The notes beneath the pieces were generated by a model, which ran no database searches, was not told the origin of the DNA, and was given only the letters and a program-made list of their open reading frames with translations. The position numbers and the translations under genes were made by a program. This document shows positions 1 to 9,165 of a stretch of 14,980 nt of DNA, piece by piece. The stretch's first letter is position 1, and the number at the start of each line of letters is the position of its first letter. Source of the stretch: Isotricha intestinalis (Eukaryota; Ciliophora; Litostomatea; Vestibuliferida; Isotrichidae); NCBI GenBank assembly GCA_023807065.1, contig JAJJLU010004312.1, forward strand, positions 1-14,980. Reading direction: 5' to 3'.

Positions 1-154
1 AAATAATAAATCAAAAAAATTCTTCTTCAAAAGGAATAGAAAATGGAAAAGAATTAAAATAAATTATGAATTATTTTTTTAAATAATAATAAAATTAATT
101 TTTGTTATAAATATAACTTTTCAAATAAATGAATTTAATAGTCAATTTAAAAAC

Positions 155-277
155 TCAATAATTTTCAATCTCATTTAATGATATTGTATTTTCTTGCTTT
201 TTTATTGGATTTTCTGGTTTTTTTTGATAATGTTGGTTTTCCTCTAAATCTATTCTTTTTTTATTAGAAGATTCACA
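155..277 (-). pseudogene. Possible short coding remnant, charged peptide
   Basis: The minus strand has an open stretch of 40 codons ending in TGA (155-157). It is rich in Glu, Lys, Asn and Gln, and includes the piece RIDLEENQHYQKKPENPIKK. The composition is protein-like rather than that of random AT-rich sequence. There is no usable ATG, and the codons just upstream contain several stops. It could be the tail of a decayed gene or chance. Nothing else recognisable was seen between 1 and 505. Confidence 0.22.
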
Positions 278-504
278 CTATATGATTTGTTAATAATTTT
301 ATTATACTATTCCCATTTTTAATGTTTAAAAATTATTTTGGTATTTTTTAAATAATGAAAAAAATAAAATAATTGAAAAATGTTATTATTTTAATTAATG
401 TTATTTTCTTTGAAAAAACAATAATAATTCCTAAAAAAAATAATTAAAATAAATAAAAAATACATGGCTAACAGTTATTATAATATTTTTTTTAAATATT
501 TGAA

Positions 505-2299
505 TTAATTATTATTTTTTGTTTCATCAAATTTATCAACATTAAGATTAAGACTTTTAATATATTTATTTATTATATCATTTAATTCTTTTCTATATTA
601 TTTTTTATATTTATTAAAAACTTCTTTTATTGAATCAATAAATTTATTATAAGTAATACTATTTTTGAATTTAAATATTTTTTATTATATAATTCACTTA
701 ATAATTTATATGTTTTAATTTCAAAATTTTTTTTTGAAATTTGAAAAAATTAAATCATTTCTTTTAAAATATTTATATCATTTTCATCGTAAATATTTTC
801 TTTTATTATAATAAATTTTCTTTTTATATAATAACAACAAATTTTTTCTTTACTTCAGAATTATTATCATTTTCGAATTCACCAATTAATTCTTTAGTTT
901 TTAATAAATAATTTTCACTTTTTTTAAATCTTTTAATTTTTTATAAAAAGCAACTCCTTTACAAAAGTCAATTTCAATTTGTCCTAAAATACAATTAAAA
1001 TTATTAAAATTATCATAAATAATAAATTATTATCATTAATACTTTTTTCGATTCCAAAAATAGTGATTCATTGTTTAAATAAATTCATTCTTTTAAAAGT
1101 TAAAGGAAAATTATTTGGAAAAGTTTCAAATAAATTATCAAAAAAAACTCCCAAAAGAATATTTTCTTAATTCAAAATCAGAATTTTTAATAATTTTCAT
1201 AAAAGAAGTAAAATTTATAATTAAATCTTCAATATAATCATGAACTCTATTCCAAATAATTTTATTTTGATAAATTATATTTAAATTATTTAAAGTGAAG
1301 AAATTTTTAAAATTGTGATAAAATAAATTTTCATAATCTTTAATATATTTTTTCTTATATTTTCTTCTGGACTTATTATTTCTTCATTATTTTCTTTTAA
1401 TCTTTTCCAAGTTCCAAAATTTTGACTTGCTGAAAACTCCGTGAAAGAATTATTTTTTTTGAAAAGAATTTAATAAAGTTCTAAAAGTATTTCTATAAAA
1501 TTGAATTAGTTTATCAATATTTTTTTCTTTTATTTTTTGTAATAGTTTTTTATTTCTTTCTTATTTTCATTTTCTATAAAAAATTTAATTGATTCTGATA
1601 TTATATTTTTTAAATTAATTCTTAAACAATATATTATTTCTATATATTATTCAGGATAAATTTCACTTATTTCTCTTAGAAATAAATCTTTTTTTGAAAA
1701 TTGAAATAACTATATTATTTCTTGTAAAGTTCTTATTTTTTTATTTTTGTTTTGAATTGGTATCTTTTTCATTTGAAGAATCAATTGAAATTATACTTAA
1801 TTTTAATTCATTACTTTTCTTCTTTTCTATTAAATTATCAAATTCTTTTTTTGTTTTATATCCTTTCTTATTTATATAAATAATTCACAAAATAAAATTT
1901 GTTCTATTTCTTTTTCTATATTCATTAATTTTCCATTTTTAAAATTAATATTTTGATTATTAATACTTTTTTTAATACAATAAATTCAATAGATTTAATT
2001 TTATTATTTTCATTTAAATTATTTATTCTTTGAATTAAAAAAACACTTAAATTTAAAGCAAAAATATTACATTCACTAATTTCATTAAAATAAATATTAA
2101 TAAAATAGTATTTTTCTTCTTTAAAAAATAAATTAAAAATTTCATATAAAATATTTTTTAATCCAATTAATTTTTTCATATCATTATAATTAGGTGAATT
2201 TAATTCAGGATAAATATTATAAATTTAATAAAAGGAATAAAATCTTCTTTAGAAAAAAACCCATAATAACAGAATTAATATTATTATTTTTTTTTTCAT
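505..2299 (-). pseudogene. Decayed gene for a large secreted or membrane protein of unknown family
   Basis: Reading the minus strand from an ATG at 2299, the first residues are a clear signal-peptide-like run (MKKKIIILILLLWVFF). A frameshift in a T-run follows, then protein-like sequence SKEDFIPFIKF, and a second shift leads into the longest open piece (start 2179, stop 1925; begins MKKLIGLKNILYEIF). Further protein-like segments continue in alternating frames, for example KKDLFLREISEIYPE near 1660, NFGTWKRLKENNEEI near 1390 and ILGQIEIDFCKGVAFYKK near 950. The last is VDKFDETKNNN, ending at the TAA at 505-507. Several interruptions are single TAA or TAG codons inside otherwise good sequence, next to frameshifts. 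The parent protein would have been roughly 590-600 residues. I do not recognise the family. The intact 84-codon piece at 1925-2179 is most likely part of this remnant and not a separate gene. A 61-codon plus-strand frame at 1694-1879 is an opposite-strand shadow. Confidence 0.6.
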
Positions 2300-2400
2300 T
2301 ATAAAATATAAATAAATATTTTGAGGGGTTTTATTGTGTCCTCTACCATAAATAATAATTTCTATTTATTGAAAAAGTCCTTTAATTAAAAAATATAATA

Positions 2401-3036
2401 TATCCATTTAACATCAGAAAATATTAAAAATACAATAAATATAGAAATTATTCAAAAAGAAAATCCAGTAAAAATACTTCTAACGATTATCTAAATGATT
2501 TAAATATGAAGAATCTTTAATTTATGATAATAGAAGTTATTGGAAAATTATGAATATTTCGAAAAAATTTTATTTATATTTAATCAATATTTGTTTTCTT
2601 GAACTTTTATTTTAATCTAATTATTCATTTGATAAATTAAAATAATAAATTTAATTTAATTAAAGGAAAAAAAAATTGAAATATGATTTTTTTATGAAGG
2701 AGTTCTTCATAAATATCTCAATTTTTCATTTAATTTGTTGTTATTTTTTATTTTTTCATTTAAATTCATTAAAATAAACAAATTATAATCATAAAAAAAT
2801 AATAATTAAAAAATTCAAAGCAATTAACATTAAAAAAAACATTAAGAAAGTAATAACTCCAATTTCAGAGATTCCTAATATCAAAAAAAAATTACAAGAA
2901 TGAAAATAACAATGAATAAAACAATATTTAAAAAGAACAAGAAAAAACAAAATCTGAAAAATAAATAAAATTAAAAATAACCGTCAAATAAAAAAAAATA
3001 TTTTATAAAATATATGATGATTTAAAAGAAAATTAA
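2401..3036 (+). pseudogene. Decayed gene remnant, probably a multi-pass membrane protein
   Basis: Plus-strand protein-like segments follow each other in shifting frames. The first is a polar stretch (KNTINIEIIQKENPVK near 2430), then SSKNTSNDYLNDL, then KYEESLIYDNRSYWK from 2502, which runs on into hydrophobic sequence up to a TAA at 2613-2615. A hydrophobic piece containing YEGVLHKYLNFSFN follows near 2690-2760, then VITPISEIPNIKKKLQE near 2850. The last segment is one frame from 2902 to the TAA at 3034-3036, ending KIFYKIYDDLKEN. That final segment carries four internal TAA codons (2917, 2929, 2962, 2989), but the sequence between them looks like ordinary protein. The YDxRSY-type motif before a membrane segment recalls a multi-pass family found in ciliates and other protists, from memory and weakly. 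The remnant ends where the neighbouring minus-strand gene ends, so it is tail to tail with it. Confidence 0.42.
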
Positions 3037-3815
3037 AATATTAATATAATAACTAACACAATTATTTTAACAATCTTAAGTTTTGTACTATTACATTTAA
3101 TTATTATTCCAGTATTAATCGGCAATTCACATCCAGGTATTAACTCAATAATTCTCAATTCAGTTTTTTTATATTTTTTCAATATATCGTCTTTAAAAGT
3201 ACATAAAATTGAAAAATTATTATTTTGAATACTACAATATTCTGATAAATCATAATTATTTTCAGTAAAATATAGATATGGTTTATAAGGAAAAGGATTA
3301 GTATTTCTAGAAAAAAGTTGGAAAGAAGGAGATTCAGTATTTACATTTATTGTATTCTCATATGATACAATACTAGCCTTACATGAAGTTACAAAATTAA
3401 TATATATTGAGTTTTGGCCTTTCTCATATAATTCGATTAATTTATCTATTTCTTTAAAATGACCTATTAATGAATAAACATTCTTTGATAAATTTGATTC
3501 ATAGTCATTATAATATAATGATATTTTTTTTCCATCTGTTAGTATATTTCCTTTTTCAAATTGTGATGTCATTTCATTTTGATTAACATTGAATCCTAAA
3601 TTTAATTGAATACTCATTAATTTTTCATCCTTTGATAATAATTTGTTTTTTAAGGGAAATTGTTTAATTATGAATTCTGTTGAATTGTTGTGATATAAAT
3701 CTATTATATAATTTATTGAATTAATTTGAATAAAAAATTCATATGTATATATATTGTTTAAAGAATCTTGATTTAAAACATTTGGTAAACTTATAAAGAA
3801 AAATAAAAAATTCAT
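3033..3815 (-). CDS. Secreted or surface protein with a cyclophilin-like fold domain
   Basis: This 260-residue protein starts at an ATG preceded in frame by a TAA at 3837-3839. Residues 1-15 form a short hydrophobic signal-peptide-like segment (MNFLFFFISLPNVLNQ). Residues about 25-143 follow the pattern of the small cyclophilin-like domain better known from bacteria (Pfam Cyclophil_like type). That pattern is an opening strand with a DLYHNNSTEFIIKQFPL segment, a central FEKGNILT (the family's G-D-I position, here G-N-I), a KISLYYNDY strand, and a YSLIGHFKEIDKLIELY piece matching its Y-x-x-L-G-x-I...L end. After the domain come five cysteines (145, 194, 205, 229, 241), which could form disulfides in the secretory pathway. 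The last 13 residues are purely hydrophobic after a short Asn/Ser/Thr/Lys stretch, which suggests a membrane tail or GPI-anchor signal. Prolyl isomerase activity is not implied; the bacterial-type fold often lacks it. The second half (about 150-245) is not recognised. Fold assignment is by pattern recognition only. Confidence 0.72.
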   Translation of the reverse strand: MNFLFFFISLPNVLNQDSLNNIYTYEFFIQINSINYIIDLYHNNSTEFIIKQFPLKNKLLSKDEKLMSIQLNLGFNVNQNEMTSQFEKGNILTDGKKISLYYNDYESNLSKNVYSLIGHFKEIDKLIELYEKGQNSIYINFVTSCKASIVSYENTINVNTESPSFQLFSRNTNPFPYKPYLYFTENNYDLSEYCSIQNNNFSILCTFKDDILKKYKKTELRIIELIPGCELPINTGIIIKCNSTKLKIVKIIVLVIILIF

Positions 3816-3904
3816 TTTTAAATTAATTATTATATTTTAAAGTAAATCAACTCTATTAATTATAAAATTAGGGCCAAAAATAGGTATAAATTAAATTAAT
3901 TAAT

Positions 3905-4159
3905 TATATTTTTGATAAAATGATAATATAAAACAATATTAAAATACTTTTTTATTATAAATTTTAAATTTTCATTCTAATTCTTTGTAAAGTTCTTTAT
4001 TTTCACATTTGTATTGACTTTTATGAAAAAATATCTTATATAACACCAAGGAATAAATATTTTTCTAAATATTAAAAATTCCATTCCACTTGAAAATATT
4101 CTAAATTATTGTTTATTATTTTTATCTCCTTTTAACAGATTGTTTATATATTTAAAATA
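3905..4159 (-). pseudogene. Weak coding remnant
   Basis: On the minus strand a frame from 4159 to a TAG at 3977-3979 is interrupted only once by TAA and includes EFLIFRKIFIPWCYIRYF. An overlapping frame continues to about 3905 with CENKELYKELE, then TGA where Trp would fit, KFKIYNKKVF, and TAA. The sequence is protein-like but no family is recognised. The rest of the 3816-4620 interval shows nothing I can support. Confidence 0.3.
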
Positions 4160-4626
4160 AAAATTACTGATATTAATAGAATATTATTTAAATAACATAA
4201 AACAAGATAATTTATTATTTATAACATTTGTTAATTTTTTTATTTTATAAATTAAAACATCTTATTTATTTTTTATAAATTAGACAAAAATATTTTATAT
4301 AATAAAATCAATGTTCTCATATTAATTAAATACATTTTTTTTTTCTTTTAATTAAATCATAAAGAATTTATTTAGATTTATTATGATTTTCTTTTTATTA
4401 ACTCAATAATTTACTTTTATTTTCTAATTTTTTATATATTTTTATTTATTCCATATGATTGATAATTTTCATTATTATTTTTTGTCTAAAATTTCAATAA
4501 TTATAATGAATAATAGAATGAATTAATTTTCTTTCTGAATAAATTGAGAGAAAAAATTTATTGTTTATAATAATAATTCCCTTTTAAAATTCTTGAAGAT
4601 TGTGAATAATTATTTGAAAAATAAAT

Positions 4627-4830
4627 GAATTAAATAAAAATAATTTTAAAAAATTTATGCCATAATAAATGTAAAATAAAAAACCAAAAAATTATGCATC
4701 AAAATGGGATGTGGAAAAGAAAACAGTTATTTAATTCAATGATTAACTTGATTTAAAGATTATATTAGAAAAATAATTTTTATTGAATAAAATTAAAGGA
4801 TTTAAAGATTGAAAAACAATTATTCTTTAG
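4627..4830 (+). pseudogene. Weak coding remnant with many in-frame stops
   Basis: One plus-strand frame reads as protein-like sequence (ELNKNNFKKFMP, then NKKPKNYASKWDVEKKTVI, then LDLKIILEK, then FLLNKIKGFKD). It is broken by TAA codons at 4663, 4666, 4672, 4732, 4744 and 4774, TGA at 4810 and TAG at 4828. No frameshift is needed to join the pieces. A competing frame reads MHQNGMWKRKQLFNSMINLI in the middle, so the assignment is uncertain. Confidence 0.27.
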
Positions 4831-4849
4831 TTGGAATATTGTTACTGAT

Positions 4850-5345
4850 GAAGAATAATTTAATACTATCTTGATAATCAATTAATTTTAATAATCTTTT
4901 TAAATAATATAAACCTTTTTTTATATTCTTATAAATTTATAACTGATTTATTTCATAATTTAATATTTAAATAAAAGTATTTCTTTTTTTCTTAATTCAC
5001 TTAAAAAACGATTTTTTAACCAATCTCTATTATGAAAATGATATAATTTAACTTGATCTGATTTATCATATTTATTTTTAATATTATTTCTTCAAAAAAT
5101 TTGTTTCCTTCATTATTATCTTTTAAATAATATTGAAAAGAATATTTTCTTTTTAAAGATTGAAGTGTTTTATTTTTTTTAATTGAATTTTTATATCTTA
5201 ATAATAATAATTTGGAATTTGAAGGTGTTATATTACAATGATTCATTGGAGTATCATTTATTGTTTTTTTGGATTATTATTTTTTTGTTATAATTTGTTA
5301 AGCTTTTTTTTTGATTTTCAATAATTAAATCATTAATATTAATAT
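4850..5345 (-). pseudogene. Decayed gene remnant of unknown family
   Basis: Minus-strand segments in shifting frames make up one plausible protein piece. It starts near 5345 with INDLIIENQKKSLTNYNKK and shifts frame near 5275 into the open stretch that includes the ATG at 5246 (MNHCNITPSNSKLLLLRYKN and onward to NEGNKFFEE). It shifts again near 5090 into KYDKSDQVKLYHFHNRDWLK and NRFLSELRKKEILLFKY, followed by TAA codons. A last shift gives GLYYLKRLLKLIDYQDSIKL before about 4850. The segments run in a consistent order and direction, which argues against chance. The 76-codon frame at 5016-5246 is probably not a functional gene on its own. The family is not recognised. A TPMNHC-like start superficially recalls an ankyrin repeat, but no repeat follows. 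Confidence 0.45.
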
Positions 5346-5750
5346 TATTATAAATATGCTTTTATACAAAAGATAAAATTGTTGTGAGTTTAAGAATGAA
5401 AAAGGAAATTGATTTTCCCATATTTTGACTAAAATCATAGTATTTTGGTCAATAGGAGATTTTTAATATCAATTTTAATATTTTTTATTGTTTTTTAAAT
5501 GATTTGATTTTCTTATGGTATACATTTTTCAAACTTTATTGAGAATAGAATCATTTTTTCTTTCTTAATATATTAAATTTCATAATTTCAGTTTAAAATT
5601 ATTTTCTTCTTAAATTTCAAATAAACAAATAAAATACTCTCTTATTAGAATTTCCCCAAGAATAACATTATGATTATTATATTCAAAACTTTACTTTTTA
5701 AAATTTAATAATCAATTCTTCCAAACTTGGTCCATTCTTAATACTCAATT
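5346..5750. other. Gene-free AT-rich interval
   Basis: Nothing recognisable was found on either strand. A few short open stretches exist but they do not link into a protein-like order, and no RNA gene or repeat array was seen. Confidence 0.5.
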
Positions 5751-6181
5751 AAAGATAACAAAGTAACAGAAATAAAAGATAATATAGAAGGAATAATAAT
5801 ATAATTTTATCACCATTAAGAAAAAATTTAATATATTCATCATGTTTTAATCTCACATTAAATTATATTATATGAAAAGGTAATAAATTTTAAAAAGTTC
5901 ATACAAAAGGAGAATATGTTTATATTTCAACTGAAAATAATATTGTTTCTGGAAGAAATAATTCTTCTATTAAATTATAGGATATTTCACCGAAGACTAT
6001 CACAGAAAAAAATAACTGTTCTTAAAAATGCAATGTATGAAGAAGTTAAATTTTCTGAAAATGGAATTTATTTGGATCTTATGGTGGAGAATTAATTTGT
6101 GTTTGGGATATAAAAAATAGAAGATATCCATTAGATAAAAATGAATCTAAAAGCAAAGATGATTTGATTAATTACATTTAA
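5751..6181 (+). pseudogene. WD40-repeat protein pseudogene fragment
   Basis: Plus-strand pieces match successive WD40 blades. KDNKVTEIKDNIEGI is followed after a frame change by ILSPLRKNLIYSSCFN, which matches the SPxxxxLIYSS strand of a blade. Next comes GEYVYISTENNIVSGRNNSS and IKL, then TAG at 5978-5980 exactly where the Trp of the WD dipeptide belongs, then DISPKTIT. After another frame change come KNAMYEEVKFSENGIY and, one shift later near 6070, FGSYGGELICVWDIKNRRYP, a well-preserved blade end with an intact WD. The frame ends at TAA 6179-6181. Two blades and part of a third are visible, so this is the C-terminal part of a beta-propeller gene, interrupted by at least three frameshifts and several stops. 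It lies tail to tail with the DysF-domain gene, which ends 149 bases further on. The specific WD40 subfamily cannot be named. Confidence 0.68.
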
Positions 6182-6330
6182 ATAAGAATATTAATTTCCT
6201 TGGTTTTTAGCTGATTTATGTAACTATTGATACTTCTTATAAAAAATTTTTTTCTTTTTTATCCATATAATAAATATTATATATTAATATCATAATTTAT
6301 TTAATTTTTCTTATTAAAACCTTTAAGATT

Positions 6331-7938
6331 TTATTTTTCATTTTTTTCAACTTTTTTTGCATATCTTATCCATTTTCTTCTTCTAACATATTTTCCATTT
6401 TCATTAGAATCATAAGGACCTAAAAAATTATTTTTTGCATATTCCCATCCTTCATTACTGCTTTTATCACTTAATTCAATATTCCATTTTTTAATCCAAA
6501 TATAATTTTCAGGTAATATTACTTGATTTAATTCACATAATTCATTTAATCTATCAACTCTACACCATAAAGGACCATCTTTTTTAAATAATTTTTTAAT
6601 CCAACTAACTCCCACCCACCATCTTTCTTTTTCATAAATTTCATATTTTAAAACATCTATTTTTTCATTGTCTTCATTTAATATTTGAATTGGAGTATTA
6701 TTTAAATCTTTTAAAGCATCTTGTAAATTTCCTCTTCTTAAATTATTTTCATATATTTTTAATGCTATATCTAAAAATGGAATTGAATTTATAAAAGTTT
6801 TCTTTACATTATTATTTATTTTATTTGTTGAAATATTTTTTAAAGAATTGAAATCAAAAAACATTTTTTTTATTAATTTAAAAACTACAATAGTACATGC
6901 TCTAAAAGGAGGATATTGAAAAAGGAAAAAAAGCCAAATTAATATTACAATAAGAAATTTAATATCAATTAAAAATAAAATATTAGAATTTATTATGAAA
7001 TATAAAGGAATATTCCATATAACGATTTTTATAATATTATAATAAATGTCTTTTAATAATTCTTTTGATGAATCTTGTAAAATTTCTATAAAACTTTCAT
7101 AACCTTCAATTATATTATTTGTAATTTCTATTATCCACATTATTAAATGTAAATTTTTTACTTTATTTGCAGAAACATTTTTATATGTAAATTCTTCAAT
7201 TAATTGTTCTCTATAAGATAAATGAAATAATATTAAAAACAATGGGATTAAAAATAAAATAAAGAAACTAAAATATAAAATTGATAATGAAATGATTGAT
7301 AATATAGATATTGTTTTATAAGGGTCTTTCCAAAAAATTATATCATTTAATTCAGTTAATAATCCTCTTACATAATCAATATTATTAACAAAAATATTAA
7401 AATTTTCAGCATTTTCACCAGTAGCTAAATTTAATATAGAAACTTTTTTATCAATTGAAAATGTAGGAACATCATTTTTATTATTAATTTTCTTTTTTTC
7501 TTCTTCTTTTAAATATTCATCATAATAATCAATTGTATTATTTTCTGGAACTTCTATAATTTTAGGTAGATTTAATATTGTATTATAATATACAAAATAT
7601 AAACATGCAACTGTTTCCTTGTGAGAATCTTTTAAATTTATTTCATGATTTGTTCCTCCTATTATATTTGATATTTCTATTATTAATTCTCCTTCTAAAA
7701 TTACTTCTTTTTTATTGTATAATTTTAATTCTATTTTTGATAATTGTTCAGGAAAAGAAAATTTATTAGATAAAATAACTTCTTTTTTATTTGAAAATGA
7801 TATATTTTCTACTTTTATTGGATATTTATCGTTTATTGAACCTAAAATTTGAAATTTAGAGTCTTTTGGAATTTTTTCTTCAAAAGAAACTAATTTTTTT
7901 AATTGACGAAATACTATGTTATTTAGTTCTTGAGACAT
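6331..7938 (-). CDS. Reticulon-like/DysF-domain integral membrane protein (Pex28-32 or MCTP-like)
   Basis: The product is 535 residues. The ATG is fixed by an in-frame TAA immediately before it (7939-7941). Residues about 30-130 look like a C2-type beta-sandwich (KVENISFSNKKEVILSN, LEGELIIEISNIIGG). Residues about 199-242 read DIIFWKDPYKTISILS followed by a long hydrophobic stretch, and a second hydrophobic block spans about 303-343, ending FLFQYPPFRA. This paired-hairpin layout with a W-x-D-P-Y-x-T entry resembles the reticulon-like region of MCTP and Pex30-family proteins. Residues about 431-529 are a DysF domain: an ERWWVGVSWIKKLF half, then WIKKWNIE, the conserved GWEYA, and the closing VRRRKWIRYA. 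In yeast, Pex28-32 proteins with this arrangement shape ER membranes at peroxisome or lipid-droplet contact sites, and DysF can bind phosphatidic acid. Placement in the ER of this organism is inference. No truncation is visible. Confidence 0.8.
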   Translation of the reverse strand: MSQELNNIVFRQLKKLVSFEEKIPKDSKFQILGSINDKYPIKVENISFSNKKEVILSNKFSFPEQLSKIELKLYNKKEVILEGELIIEISNIIGGTNHEINLKDSHKETVACLYFVYYNTILNLPKIIEVPENNTIDYYDEYLKEEEKKKINNKNDVPTFSIDKKVSILNLATGENAENFNIFVNNIDYVRGLLTELNDIIFWKDPYKTISILSIISLSILYFSFFILFLIPLFLILFHLSYREQLIEEFTYKNVSANKVKNLHLIMWIIEITNNIIEGYESFIEILQDSSKELLKDIYYNIIKIVIWNIPLYFIINSNILFLIDIKFLIVILIWLFFLFQYPPFRACTIVVFKLIKKMFFDFNSLKNISTNKINNNVKKTFINSIPFLDIALKIYENNLRRGNLQDALKDLNNTPIQILNEDNEKIDVLKYEIYEKERWWVGVSWIKKLFKKDGPLWCRVDRLNELCELNQVILPENYIWIKKWNIELSDKSSNEGWEYAKNNFLGPYDSNENGKYVRRRKWIRYAKKVEKNEK

Positions 7939-8018
7939 TTATCTAAAAAAATTAATTTAATAATATATATTAAAATAATATAATTATAAAAATTATAATA
8001 TTAGTTTTATTATTTTTT

Positions 8019-8277
8019 AAGAATTATTTTTCTTTACAACAGTTTTCAATAAAATTCAAAAATACTTTTAACATAAGAATTTTAGCAATATATCCAAATT
8101 TATTTAATAATAAAAACAAGAAATATCTAATTAACCAGTTACAATAAAAATTATAATGAAAAGGAAGAAATTTAATATTAATCTATTTTTCCCTTAAATA
8201 AAACTGTCTATGAATTTTTAATATTGGTTTCTCAAGATAAAAAAAGAATGATTTTTAATCATAAATTGTTTTCCTGA
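8019..8277 (+). pseudogene. Short coding remnant
   Basis: A plus-strand frame open from 7974 to TAA 8145-8147 includes KNYFSLQQFSIKFKNTF and NIRILAIYPNLFNNKNKK, without an ATG. After about 50 bases with stops, another piece, LNKTVYEFLILVSQDKKRM, runs to TGA 8275-8277. Both look protein-like and share a direction. No family is recognised. The first piece begins close to the start of the minus-strand DysF gene, so any promoter of that gene must lie within or beside this remnant. Confidence 0.3.
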
Positions 8278-8551
8278 GTTTTTCTTTTTTTATCAAAATA
8301 ATTTAAAAAAATGAATGATATTTTTTAAAATTAATAAATGAATTTTTTTAGGCAATAAATTGAAAATGATTCAAAAATCAATTGTTTTCTTTTTTGTAAA
8401 ATGATTTTTTGATATTCTATTTATTAATATTGAAAAAATTTAGATTAACTTTTTCCACATCTATTAACAAAAAATATATTTAAAAAACAAATATAAGATA
8501 AAACAATTAAACAAATAGAAGGTACAAATATAAAAAAAATATAATGATATT
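8278..8551. other. Gene-free AT-rich interval
   Basis: No supported gene, RNA or repeat was seen here on either strand. Confidence 0.5.
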
Positions 8552-8896
8552 ATGAAAAGAATAAAAAGAGAATTTATTAATCTTGTTTTTCATTTTTTTC
8601 AAATTCTTTCAGATTATAAATTTGGAAAAATAAAAATGATATTTAAAATATCACATGAAAAAATCAATACTTTATTTATATGAATGATATTAATAAAAAA
8701 TATTTTTATCTGTATATTCATAAATATTTTTGAAATCATATTTATTTTTATCACCTCATTATTTTCTTCATTCATTATAATTTTGCTTTTTATTAGAAAA
8801 ATATTTCAAATAATTATTTATAATCCTTTAATGATGGATGAATTAATTATGAGCTTATTTTTTTTATACACTAAAAAAACAAAGGTTTTTTCATAA
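8552..8896 (+). pseudogene. Small hydrophobic frame interrupted by one TGA
   Basis: From the ATG at 8552 the frame runs 43 codons (KRIKREFINLVFHFFQIL and onward) to a TGA at 8681-8683. It then continues in the same frame from an ATG at 8684 for 70 more codons to the stop at 8894-8896. The second half is strongly hydrophobic (ILIKNIFICIFINIFEIIF and onward) and would span the membrane at least once or twice. Reading the TGA as a former TGG would give one 114-residue frame, so this looks like a remnant of a membrane protein. Low-complexity AT-rich DNA also produces Ile/Phe-rich frames by chance. No family is recognised. Confidence 0.35.
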
Positions 8897-9165
8897 TAAT
8901 TAGTATCAATCTTGTCATCTGAAAATATTTCAATAATTCAAAAGAAATATTTGTGAAATAATGATTTTTACCATTAATATAAAAAAGTAGGCTTTAAAAT
9001 AAAATCAATTGTTCTATATTATAATTATTAATACTTGAAATTTTACAAGATTATTCAAAATCATAAATTTTTATAATATACATTTATTGAATAATATATT
9101 TATTTAAAAAATCAATAATTTGAATAATAAATGATAAAAATATTATATTATTTATATAAATAATT
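8897..9165. other. AT-rich interval downstream of the large membrane-protein gene
   Basis: No open frame continues the large minus-strand protein past its stop in any frame. No PAS or cyclase-like sequence is visible, so the catalytic half that related receptors carry is not simply frameshifted here. The stop codon TAA is followed by AA, giving a TAAA-like string overlapping the stop. That arrangement is reported for parabasalid polyadenylation, but it is weak evidence in such AT-rich DNA. Confidence 0.4.

Noticed and set aside
1694..1879. 61-codon plus-strand hydrophobic frame
   Set aside because: It is antisense to the minus-strand pseudogene and its Phe/Leu-rich content mirrors Lys/Glu-rich coding on the other strand.
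3052..3060. ACTAACACA string resembling the branch/3' splice motif of parabasalid introns
   Set aside because: It is not followed by CAG, lies in the antisense of the last codons of an intact gene, and no matching 5' GT motif with a plausible exon was found.
5016..5246. 76-codon minus-strand frame as an independent small gene
   Set aside because: Protein-like sequence continues on both sides after single frameshifts, so it is better read as the longest surviving piece of a dead gene.
5205..5270. Ankyrin repeat suggested by NDTPMNHC
   Set aside because: No LHLA-type helix or following repeat unit is present; the resemblance is limited to three residues.
505..6181. A variant genetic code with TAA/TAG read as Gln, as in some ciliates
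   Set aside because: The three intact genes encode Gln with CAA and contain no in-frame TAA or TAG across more than 2300 codons. The segments with such stops also carry frameshifts, and one TAG sits at a Trp position, so gene decay explains them better.
7578..7769. 63-codon plus-strand hydrophobic frame
   Set aside because: It lies fully inside the intact DysF-domain gene on the opposite strand and is a shadow of it.
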